Shown here one piece after another: positions 26,090 to 33,869 of a stretch of DNA of 64,000 bases. The stretch is from Sporosarcina sp. HYO08 (GTDB lineage: Bacteria > Bacillota > Bacilli > Bacillales_A > Planococcaceae). The notes under the pieces are model-generated. The model worked only from the letters and a program-made list of their open reading frames with translations, ran no database searches and was not told the origin of the DNA. A program made the translations under genes and the position numbers. The stretch is taken from contig NZ_LPUT01000023.1 in the NCBI RefSeq assembly GCF_001563475.1, positions 186,001-250,000 on the forward strand, given 5' to 3'. Within the stretch, counting starts at the first letter, position 1. Each line of letters opens with the position of its first letter.

Positions 26090-27226
26090 TTGAGAGAAGC
26101 ATTGCATGTAAATGATCAACAGTTGTATATCATTCCACAAGACTTAACTGAAACAGAAGTAGAAAACCACAGACAAATTGCGAAAAAGGGGACCTTTATT
26201 TGTCCTTATTGTGAAGCAAAATTACATGTAAGAAGTGGTCCGATTCTTGGCAACTATTTTTCACACCAACATGGCGAAGGGTGTGAGCCCTCTAAACAAA
26301 GTGAAGCTCGTTCGCGTAGATACGAACAATTAAAAAAGAACGACACACCTAGACAATCACAAATTTTAGCGTTAATGTATGATGAACTTCATGTATTATC
26401 AAAAGTTTACACCCATATCAACTGTACACGTGGTTATTTAGACACCAATTTCACAAAATACGTCCCGGACATATCCTTAAAAATCTACGAACGCAAATAT
26501 GCAATTACAATTGTCACGAATGTAACTAGCTTACTAGATGTTACGAAAGCAAAAAATATTCGAAAACACTATGACTACTATATTCAATTAGGTTATGAGC
26601 CCTTATTTTTTATCGAGCGTAGTAATCTAGCTATCGATACTGATGGTCATTCTTTAGTGTTATGGCAAACTGAAAAAGAAGCATTAACTACACAAGCAGC
26701 AGATTTACATTGGCAAAAATTCTTAACACAATTAGCACCAGCTAACCAACTTCAACAACTACTTAAGATTCCCACTACGTCGCTAAACGTGAAAAGTATC
26801 TTATATATAACTCCAGCCAATGAATCTATTGCAATTGAAGCATTTCATCTAATTGAACAACCAAACACCGCTCCAACAAAAGCATATTTCTTCAATCAGC
26901 CTTATGTACTCACATTTGCGCTGGCTTTCAAACTAACTAATGATTCATTAACATTAGCCAATATGGAATTAGAATTGGCAAATCAAACTAAATATGCAGA
27001 AAAATTCAAAGAATCATTAGCAGCTTATTTACAAGAACAACAGGAGAAGGAACTAAAATTACAACAAAAACCAATGGAAGAGAAAGCAGCCAGAGATAAT
27101 CAAAAACAAATAGCTGAACAAAAGAACAAAGCTTATCAAGACAAGTTCAAAGATAGCACTTACAAAAAGGCAGAAAAAGAACGACGTATGCAAATTTTAA
27201 AACAAGCCTATTACGCTAACAATTAA
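26090..27226 (+). CDS. CoiA-like competence/nuclease-family protein
   Basis: About 378 residues. GGAGG is seven bases before TTG 26090, better than TTG 26084, which is only one base away. The N-terminus resembles CoiA: EALHVNDQQLYIIPQDL, then a zinc-site pattern CPYC (residues ~41-44), H (~60) and C (~66). A PD-(D/E)xK-like nuclease core may follow (YVPDISLKIYERKYAITIVTN), though the usual E-x-K is not clean. The C-terminal ~90 residues are a charged coiled coil (QEQQEKELKLQQKPMEEKAARD). CoiA acts in DNA processing during transformation in Bacillus. Here the gene sits alone among mobile remnants, so it may be an accessory paralogue. Confidence 0.75.
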   Translation: MREALHVNDQQLYIIPQDLTETEVENHRQIAKKGTFICPYCEAKLHVRSGPILGNYFSHQHGEGCEPSKQSEARSRRYEQLKKNDTPRQSQILALMYDELHVLSKVYTHINCTRGYLDTNFTKYVPDISLKIYERKYAITIVTNVTSLLDVTKAKNIRKHYDYYIQLGYEPLFFIERSNLAIDTDGHSLVLWQTEKEALTTQAADLHWQKFLTQLAPANQLQQLLKIPTTSLNVKSILYITPANESIAIEAFHLIEQPNTAPTKAYFFNQPYVLTFALAFKLTNDSLTLANMELELANQTKYAEKFKESLAAYLQEQQEKELKLQQKPMEEKAARDNQKQIAEQKNKAYQDKFKDSTYKKAEKERRMQILKQAYYANN

Positions 27227-27343
27227 AAATGTTAAAGTAGCATTATCAAATTGAATAATCACCCTTCAAACCTTCAAAAGGGCGACGTACTTGGTAAGAA
27301 TCTACATATAAATCCCTTAAAACTCTCAATTGTTTTAGGGATA

Positions 27344-27480
27344 TCACCCGAAGCGATAAAGCACTCTCTTTTCCAACATTTTCAGGCTTGCTCGATCATA
27401 GGTAATTCTTTTAATCGTTTTTAATCGATTGAATTGCCCTTCAGGCAAGCCATATTCTTTCTTCCCTTCTTCGTTAGGAA
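27344..27480 (-). pseudogene. C-terminal remnant of a transposase
   Basis: An open stretch ending at TGA 27344-27346 reads NEEGKKEYGLPEGQFNRLKT then IKRITYDRASLKMLEKRVLY. The pattern RLKxIKRxxxxxxxxxxLxxRVL resembles the C-terminus of ISL3-type transposases. No start, no inverted repeats. It ends at the ACCGAGTGGCTATCAC repeat at 27480. Confidence 0.55.
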
Positions 27481-27504
27481 CCGAGTGGCTATCACCACCG
27501 CATG
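27480..27504 (+). repeat. Short dispersed repeat, ACCGAGTG family
   Basis: Variant of 21397-21421 (ACCGAGTGGCTATCACCACC then GCATG). It lies at the edge of the transposase remnant. Confidence 0.6.
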
Positions 27505-27542
27505 CTAAATAATGGGGCGGGGATGAATAAAAGTTATGGGCT

Positions 27543-27612
27543 GGTTACGTTGCTTCTAGTGTGTTTGTATGTGCACTAGGGAGGTTGAATTTATTTAATA
27601 ATAGTAGATATT
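27543..27612 (+). repeat. Degenerate ~65-bp dispersed repeat, copy 3
   Basis: GGTTACGTTGCTTCTAGTGT ... TATGTGCACTAGGGAGGTTG ... ATAATAGTAGAT. It aligns with copies at 18588 and 20531. Confidence 0.6.
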
Positions 27613-27684
27613 TTGTGATACAATATCCTAGACATAAAAAAATTAAAATGTTTCATGCCTAGGATGTTATTCCTTCTACATTCA

Positions 27685-29970
27685 CTAAAAATGAATGAAA
27701 TGATTTTCAACGCCATCCCTTAACCACTTCGCTGTCACAGTTTCCACATCCAACATTTCCTCTGGCGTTCCTTCAAAAAGAATATTTCCGCCTTCAGTTC
27801 CACCTCCTGGCCCTAATTCGATCACCCAGTCGCTCGCTGCTATAAAATCCAAATTGTGTTCGATAATGATCACAGAGTTACCTTTGTTGACAAGGTTTTG
27901 AAATACGTCCAAGAGTTTTCCATTGTCTTTGGTATGCAGACCTAAGGATGGCTCGTCCAACAGGTAAATTTGTCCTTCTTTTTGTAAATGGCTTGCAAGT
28001 TTAAGTCGTTGGATTTCTCCCCCACTTAAAGAACTCGTAGTCTGTCCAAGCGTTAAATAACCTAGCCCTACCTCTTTTAACGTATTTAAGCTTTGGATGA
28101 TTTTGGGCAATTGAAAATAGTTCATCGCCTCGTCGATCGTTAGTTCCAAAATCTCTACTATATTTTTATCTTGATACCGATAAGCTAGGGCTTCGTCCGA
28201 ATACCTCGAACCGCCGCACGCTTCACAGGAAAGTGTCACCGGATCTGCAAAGGCTACATCCGGCGTCAGGACCCCTTTTCCTTTGCAGGTCGGACATGCT
28301 CCTAAAGAGTTAAAGCTGAATAAACCCGCCGGCTGTTCTGTTTCTTTTGAAAAGATTGCACGTACATCATCCATGATTCCCATATAGGTGGCGAGTGTCG
28401 AGCGGCTAGAGGTTCCGATACTTCCTTGCCCGACCATTATCGTTTCCGGATACCTTTCTGTGAATGCTTCCAATAGTAAAGAACTTTTACCCGAACCGGA
28501 TACGCCACATATAAAGACGAAGACATTGCTAGGAATATTGATGCTGATATTTTTCAAGTTGTTGTTATTTGCCCTTTTTATTGTAAAATAACTTTCGATA
28601 TCCCTTGGATTCCTATTGATTTTTGGCTTATGGTCTAGGCTTGTTGCAGCTTTAGCGTCTCTAAGTCCTTCTAATTTTCCTTGGTAAACAACTTCTCCGC
28701 CGTTTACACCTGCGCCTGGTCCCATCTCAATGATTTCATCTGCTGCTTTAATGAATGATAAATCATGCTCGATAACAATGACGGTATTATGTTGGGCTTT
28801 TATACTTTTCATCATTTGGATTAATCGATCGACTTCTTCTGGATGGAGTCCCGCACTCGGCTCATCGAAAATGTAAGTAATATTGTTTAGGCTGCTTCCT
28901 AAATGACGCGCAATTTTCACCCTCTGCGCTTCACCGCCGGACAAAGTGCCCATTTTTCGGGATAGACTCAAATAGCCCAATCCCATTTCAACGAGTTGCA
29001 GGAGATGCGGAATGATTTGTTGTACAATCAACTCTCCCATCGGATCTTTTATGTTCGTTAGCTCTTCCAGTAATTTGGTAAATTCTAATTGATCGTATGC
29101 TGCGATATTTAATCCATTTATTCGACATGCTAGTACCTTTGGGTTGAGACCCGAACCTTGGCATGTTGTGCATAAGCATCGCGTTGATACTGCTAGGACG
29201 TCATCTTGGGTGACTTCTTTTAGCTTTGAGATATCCCTATTAATATAAAGGCGCGTAAATCTTGGTAATAACCCGTCCCATTCGTGCGCTTGAGGTCCGT
29301 TTTTTGTATGGAATGGCGCATACACTTTTTCACCATCTTGGGGACCGTAGAGTAACAGATCGCGTGTTTCTTCCGGATAATCTTTGATCGGTAAATCTGG
29401 ATCGAATAATCCGCCGGTTATCATCCATCTGCCTTGCCAACCCGAAGGTGATAATGGCTTAAATTTCACTGCATACGCTCGAAGTGACTGGTTGACATTA
29501 ATGATCTTATGTAAATCTGGCCGAATGACCTCCCCAAATCCGCCGCATTCTGGACATCTGCCAAAGATACTTTGGCGCGAAAAGTCGGTGGCAGAATCTA
29601 TTGATGGCTTGCCTATTCTTGAGAACAACAGTCTAATCAATGGATCGATATCCATATAGGTGCCAACTGTTGAGCGGGAATTGCTTCCGATAGATCTTTG
29701 TTCTACTACTACAACCGGGCTTAAGTTTTGCATCAGATCGGCGTGGGGCCTTTCGTATCTCGGCATTTGATTTCTGACATAGAGAGGGTAATTCAAAGTC
29801 ATTTGCCTTCTGCTTTCAGTGGCTAATGTATCAAACACAACGGAGCTCTTTCCCGAGCCGGAAACCCCAGTGAATACGATGATTTTTTCTTTTGGTAAGT
29901 TTAAATTTATATTTTTTAAATTATTTTCTTTAAGTCCTCTTAGAATGATTTCATCTTTTATTTCCGACAT
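27685..29970 (-). CDS. Short UvrA-like ABC ATPase (drug/antibiotic-resistance UvrA class)
   Basis: 761 residues, against ~950 for UvrA. Two ABC modules are present: GVSGSGKSSVVFDTLA (near residue 35) with LSGGEAQRVKIARHLG and FDEPSAGLHPEE, then GVSGSGKSSLLLEAF (near 490) with LSGGEIQRLKLASHLQ and LDEPSLGLHTKD. Zinc fingers CPECGGFG, CTTCQGSG and CPTCKGKG ... CEACGGSR are kept. The ~200-residue UvrB-interaction and insertion region of true UvrA is missing, as in DrrC-like and UvrA2 proteins tied to resistance to DNA-binding drugs. GGGAGG is eight bases before ATG 29970. It lies in the accessory region; role in self-protection is inferred from the family. Confidence 0.9.
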   Translation of the reverse strand: MSEIKDEIILRGLKENNLKNINLNLPKEKIIVFTGVSGSGKSSVVFDTLATESRRQMTLNYPLYVRNQMPRYERPHADLMQNLSPVVVVEQRSIGSNSRSTVGTYMDIDPLIRLLFSRIGKPSIDSATDFSRQSIFGRCPECGGFGEVIRPDLHKIINVNQSLRAYAVKFKPLSPSGWQGRWMITGGLFDPDLPIKDYPEETRDLLLYGPQDGEKVYAPFHTKNGPQAHEWDGLLPRFTRLYINRDISKLKEVTQDDVLAVSTRCLCTTCQGSGLNPKVLACRINGLNIAAYDQLEFTKLLEELTNIKDPMGELIVQQIIPHLLQLVEMGLGYLSLSRKMGTLSGGEAQRVKIARHLGSSLNNITYIFDEPSAGLHPEEVDRLIQMMKSIKAQHNTVIVIEHDLSFIKAADEIIEMGPGAGVNGGEVVYQGKLEGLRDAKAATSLDHKPKINRNPRDIESYFTIKRANNNNLKNISINIPSNVFVFICGVSGSGKSSLLLEAFTERYPETIMVGQGSIGTSSRSTLATYMGIMDDVRAIFSKETEQPAGLFSFNSLGACPTCKGKGVLTPDVAFADPVTLSCEACGGSRYSDEALAYRYQDKNIVEILELTIDEAMNYFQLPKIIQSLNTLKEVGLGYLTLGQTTSSLSGGEIQRLKLASHLQKEGQIYLLDEPSLGLHTKDNGKLLDVFQNLVNKGNSVIIIEHNLDFIAASDWVIELGPGGGTEGGNILFEGTPEEMLDVETVTAKWLRDGVENHFIHF

Positions 29971-30191
29971 TTCATCAACCTCCCTAGGAACCGAGTGACT
30001 GTCACTAGCGAATTACTAGCGAATTAAGTAACCTTCCCGCCCTATTTTTCTTTCCATATACGAAAAAAGAACCGGTATAACCGATCCTTTTAGACGCTGG
30101 GTGCCAGTCACTGACACCCGCAATGGAGTACATCGCGTGACAATTTTAGTAAGCTAACTTTTTCAATACAGTCGGATACCCAGGCAGAAAC

Positions 30192-31112
30192 CTAATTCAT
30201 TTTTTGCAACTTCTCAATCTCATTCCTATCCATTTCAGTCACTTTAGCAATCGTGTCAATTGAAAAACCTTCCGCCAACATTTTAATAATGACTGCTTCC
30301 TTGCCTTGCTGGATCCCCTTCCGAATCCCTCTTTCCTCCCAAGAATTCGGCAGTTTTATAAACTCTTCTGCATTATCCAATCGGCTAATTTCTTGCATCA
30401 GTTCTTCCTCCTCTTCTGTGTTAAGCTTTAAATATTGTTCAAAAAAGTCGTTGATGAATCTTGCGCGGGCTGGGTTGAGTTCCATCTTAAGCATCATGCG
30501 CAAAAATTCCAATTTCACTTGCACTTTTTCCTCTTCCTTATAACCCATTTTCCCCAGCAAAGCCGCTGCCACTGGATTATTTGACTCAAGATAGTCCCGC
30601 CAATTCTTTTTCTTTAATTCTAGCATCAAAAAGTTATAGGTAAGCACATGAAAAAAAGGAAAACCAACTGTAAATTGATTTTGTTCCGTACGCTGTTCGT
30701 CATAACTAAAGACCGCAATGGGCAAAATGGGCTTTCTGTATTTATTGTAGAGCAGACTAAAATACAGATACATGCGCTCGTGAAAGTCTTTTTGGTACGA
30801 ACTTTGTGGCTCCACATGAACGACGATAAGTGTGTCTGTTTCTTTCAACCTTGCCTCAATCACAATATCCACTCGACGATTATCGCCTTTAATGAGATCC
30901 GTAAACAATTCTTCAGAAAGCGGTGAAATCGATTCAAAGTCAATATTCGCATGGACTGCGGGAAAAAACACATCCATAAACTCTTCAAAAAAATGGCTAA
31001 TGAGTTCCTTGAATAATTGATCATGGCTCACGTAGTTTCTTTGTTCTTCTCGAATGAATGTCACCATTTCATAAGATGCCCGAGTTTCCTTCATATATGG
31101 CATTACAACCAT
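30192..31112 (-). CDS. Rpn-family recombination-promoting nuclease / putative transposase (PD-(D/E)xK)
   Basis: 306 residues. The N-terminus (VSHDQLFKELISHFFEEFMDVFFP) and the nuclease core RVDIVIEARLKETDTLIVVHVEPQSSYQKDF match the Rpn/YhgA-like PD-(D/E)xK family, with candidate acids in RVDIV and HVEPQ. YNFLMLELKKKNWRDYLES is followed by a helical C-terminus ending SWEERGIRKGIQQGKEAVIIKMLAEGFSIDTIAKVTEMDRNEIEKL. Rpn proteins in E. coli cleave DNA and stimulate RecA-independent recombination. This is the only intact copy in the window; pieces of two others lie at 22140-22200 and 25709-26040. AAAGGACG precedes ATG 31112. Confidence 0.88.
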   Translation of the reverse strand: MVVMPYMKETRASYEMVTFIREEQRNYVSHDQLFKELISHFFEEFMDVFFPAVHANIDFESISPLSEELFTDLIKGDNRRVDIVIEARLKETDTLIVVHVEPQSSYQKDFHERMYLYFSLLYNKYRKPILPIAVFSYDEQRTEQNQFTVGFPFFHVLTYNFLMLELKKKNWRDYLESNNPVAAALLGKMGYKEEEKVQVKLEFLRMMLKMELNPARARFINDFFEQYLKLNTEEEEELMQEISRLDNAEEFIKLPNSWEERGIRKGIQQGKEAVIIKMLAEGFSIDTIAKVTEMDRNEIEKLQKMN

Positions 31113-31225
31113 CTAAACACGTCCTTTTGCCAAAGAAATGATGATTGGCTAAGTTGACAATTTCTATTTAAAGTATAGCAAATACCCCGATAAAGAACAA
31201 AGGTTCTACACTGAACTTCTAGCCT

Positions 31226-32434
31226 CTACCAATCCTCATGCACTCGAAAGATCACCTGACAAGTTGCATTTCCTGATAGACTCGCAAGCGCTAATGTAAC
31301 TGGCGAGGTTCCATTTAATATCGTATCAACTGGAAAGCTTTGCTGTGCGGCGTGTTGCCCACCTTTCGCAAACCCGCTCATTAGTTTAATACCTGTCGTG
31401 GTACTGATTCCAGTAGCAGAGACATCCGATTGACAGCATGTTTCTGATGAGGGGGTATCACTTATATTGCCAAAGGAAGCACCTGTTAGTGTAGAACCAT
31501 ATCTTAATTGCCATCTTAGATCATTACTTGCAAGAATATCGAAGCTGTGAATTTGAACGTTTACCGAGTTATTCCGATTGGAACCATCCGGGAAAATAGC
31601 TTTTCGCCGGAAGCTAATGGTTGGAACAAAGGTGCCGGCCCCAACTGTCATATTTAAACGAGCTTCTGAAGTGATCCTATTCGTTGGTACGGTTGGGCCG
31701 AGGATTGCACAATATCTTCCACGAACATTAATAGAAAATGCACCACCTGAAGTCCCATTTTCGACCCGAGCACGGATAATTTGGTTTGGGTCAGAAAGTA
31801 AAACTGCGCTTGTGCCCAAAGTTTGACGATGGCAGACGACGATTTGTTGAAAGTTTAAATTGTTGATAAATACGATCCGAAACTCAAGAATTCCGTATTC
31901 ATACCCATATCGAATTTGATACATCATTCCCGTTTTTGTATCTAGTGACAGTTTACTCGGTCCCGTACCGTTTAGCCGATCTATGTTCCACGAAGATTGA
32001 TACACTTTTGCTGTTTCAACGCCATTGTTCAGGACTGCTATAAAAACACCCGTCGCGTCCTGTCCAAAATAAGCACCGTTAGTTCCATCAAAATATCCCC
32101 AAGTCGCTTTTTGAGTGCCAACGGGTGCTGTTGGCATCCGGACAGAAATCCCGATCTCAAATGAATTCCCCGGAAATAACTTACCTCGTTCCGCTGTATC
32201 CAAAATTGCCGATGCATTTGCAGAAGCGGTTGTTGATACGAGATAAAAGCCTTGTGTATTCGTCACTGTCCCACTTCCTGCGGTAGAAATGACATCCCTT
32301 AATGCTGAAATTCCATAGTTGGATGTATAGTTGAAAAGCGGAGTTGCTTCAGCAGTTTGTAAACGATCAAACATGGAATTTAATGTTGGGGAAATGCCTG
32401 TCAAATTTATGACAGGCCAAATGAGTTCTGTCAC
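31226..32434 (-). CDS. Orphan virion/tail-like beta-rich protein
   Basis: 402 residues from GTG 32434, with GGAGGG seven bases upstream. The middle (ERGKLFPGNSFEIGISVRMPTAPVG, TWGYFDGTNGAYFGQDATGVFIAVLNNGVETAKVYQSSWNIDRLNGTGPS, MYQIRYGYEYGILEFRIV) resembles a jelly-roll domain of phage and large-virus structural or receptor-binding proteins. It also resembles their bacterial strays. No signal peptide, membrane segment or anchor. There are no phage genes around it, so it is either a relic of a prophage or a gene recruited for surface or spore use. The function is not known. Confidence 0.6.
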   Translation of the reverse strand: MTELIWPVINLTGISPTLNSMFDRLQTAEATPLFNYTSNYGISALRDVISTAGSGTVTNTQGFYLVSTTASANASAILDTAERGKLFPGNSFEIGISVRMPTAPVGTQKATWGYFDGTNGAYFGQDATGVFIAVLNNGVETAKVYQSSWNIDRLNGTGPSKLSLDTKTGMMYQIRYGYEYGILEFRIVFINNLNFQQIVVCHRQTLGTSAVLLSDPNQIIRARVENGTSGGAFSINVRGRYCAILGPTVPTNRITSEARLNMTVGAGTFVPTISFRRKAIFPDGSNRNNSVNVQIHSFDILASNDLRWQLRYGSTLTGASFGNISDTPSSETCCQSDVSATGISTTTGIKLMSGFAKGGQHAAQQSFPVDTILNGTSPVTLALASLSGNATCQVIFRVHEDW

Positions 32435-32659
32435 TTAGATCCCTCCATGGTGAAAAATAGGTATACCAACATACTTATTCCATTGAGTCGTATTAAAGAA
32501 TCAAATAAAGGGATTAGTTTTTCGATGCATCGCACAATTATTTGAGCGTACCGTTATCCCTATTTCCACTCGACTTATCGAATTTGCAATCTAGGCCAGA
32601 CATTGTCAAACAAAAAAATCATAGGATAAAACATGTATCTAGATTATTCACCAGCCAAC

Positions 32660-32705
32660 ATAAAATCCCACCGAAAAGCTAGTTTGTCGGCTTTTCGGTG
32701 GGAGT
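32660..32705 (-). terminator. Terminator of the PhzF-like gene
   Basis: TCCCACCGAAAAGC (32666-32679) pairs with GCTTTTCGGTGGGA (32690-32703), followed on the minus strand by TTTTATG. The rest of the 305-bp gap 32435-32739 shows no gene. Confidence 0.85.
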
Positions 32706-32739
32706 CTCTTTTTCACTTAAAATTGATGAATAATCTAGG

Positions 32740-33513
32740 TTAAACATACAAATCCGCTATTGAATATAATGCAGCCTTCCCGCTTAATTTCGTGCGTGTC
32801 CCCTCATATTTACAGTATAGTACTCCCCCGCGTGCTGATGCTTGATAGGCAGCAAAAGTGCTTTTATTTAATCGCTCTGCCCAAAACGGGATGATATGAC
32901 AGTGTCCGCTACCACACACAGGATCTTCGGGTATATTGCTTTTCGGTCCAAATGTTCTGGATACACAGTCATACTCTTTTCCTTCAGCTGTCACCTGCAA
33001 TAATAGTCCATCTAGCTTTTTCACTTTGTTCAGGTCAGGATTCAAGTTACGAACCTCATCTTCTGAAGCTAGAATACAAAGTAGATCTCTTCCCATATAT
33101 GCCTCTAATGGCCTTGTACCAATAGCCTCTTCCATTTCATCTGTTACATCCACCTTTTTCAATTCATATGATGGAAAGTCCATTTCAAATAAATCACCCT
33201 TTTTTGAAACAACAAGATTCCCGCTCTTTGTCTGAAACGTTAAGCTCTCCACCTCTTTTTCATAATAGGTAGCGATAACATAAGCTGTAGCCAAAGTAGC
33301 ATGACCACAAAGATCTATTTCCTCAGCAGGTGTAAACCATCTGAGTCGATATGTATTTCCTTCCTTCACCGTAAAAGCCGTTTCTGATAAATTATTTTCA
33401 GCAGCGATTTTTAGCATCAAATCGTCAGGAAGCCATTCATCCATTACACATACTGCTGCGGGATTCCCGCCAAAAATTTTATCTGTAAAAGCATCAACAA
33501 CATATTGTTTCAT
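32740..33513 (-). CDS. PhzF-family isomerase
   Basis: 257 residues. Diagnostic blocks are VVDAFTDKIFGGNPAAVCVMD, the catalytic Glu in NNLSETAFTV (residue ~45), RWFTPAEEIDLCGHATLATAYVI and PEDPVCGSGHCHIIPFWAERL. The family includes the phenazine isomerase PhzF and many epimerase-like enzymes of unknown substrate. No other phenazine genes are present, so phenazine synthesis should not be inferred. The gene is solitary with its own terminator. Confidence 0.93.
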   Translation of the reverse strand: MKQYVVDAFTDKIFGGNPAAVCVMDEWLPDDLMLKIAAENNLSETAFTVKEGNTYRLRWFTPAEEIDLCGHATLATAYVIATYYEKEVESLTFQTKSGNLVVSKKGDLFEMDFPSYELKKVDVTDEMEEAIGTRPLEAYMGRDLLCILASEDEVRNLNPDLNKVKKLDGLLLQVTAEGKEYDCVSRTFGPKSNIPEDPVCGSGHCHIIPFWAERLNKSTFAAYQASARGGVLYCKYEGTRTKLSGKAALYSIADLYV

Positions 33514-33825
33514 TTCAAAGCTCCCTTTCCAAATTAAAGTTATATTGCACTAGAAATGACTGCGATACTTATTATCAGTCCACTGTGGCTTTTTGATTGT
33601 TTACTAATTATAGCGTAGACTACATTTACAAAATAGTAAAACTGATTATTCGAACGTTTAGGTAAGCGCCTAGCACTGACTGAGGCCCGAAAAGAGTTTA
33701 GAATATATGCAGAAAAAACCATTAAACTCTATGAAGAGGCAAAAATGGCCATCGGTGGATATAGTTGTGTGTTGCACGGGTTTTTAATCATTAATCAATA
33801 CATAGATTATGGGAATAAAATAAAA
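33514..33825. other. Gap with a possible gene remnant and the third 15-mer
   Basis: A plus-strand open stretch from about 33645 to 33840 (RLGKRLALTEARKEFRIYAE then KTIKLYEEAKMAIGGYS) looks coding but has no start codon or ribosome-binding site. It is probably the tail of a lost gene, not recognised. The 15-mer AGTTGTGTGTTGCAC lies at 33763-33777 within it. Confidence 0.4.
33763..33777 (+). repeat. 15-mer AGTTGTGTGTTGCAC, copy 3
   Basis: Exact match to 22206-22220 and 23475-23489. Confidence 0.85.
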
Positions 33826-33864
33826 GTTGTCCCAAATGTCTAGAAACAGACATTCGAGACAACC
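33824..33864 (-). terminator. Terminator of the SLH protein gene
   Basis: GTTGTCtCgAATGTCT pairs with AGACATTtGgGACAAC (33863-33848 and 33841-33826 on minus), followed by TTTTATTTTATT. It contains the GTTGTCCCAAA word shared with 15646 and 20642. Confidence 0.8.
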
Positions 33865-33869
33865 ATCTA

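Noticed and set aside
20531..27612. CRISPR array from the three ~65-bp repeats
   Set aside because: Only three copies, kilobases apart, degenerate, no cas genes.
31226..32434. Prophage
   Set aside because: A single virion-like gene; no integrase, terminase, portal or lysis genes nearby.
32740..33513. Phenazine biosynthesis locus from PhzF
   Set aside because: PhzF-family proteins are widespread as solitary genes; no other phz gene is present.
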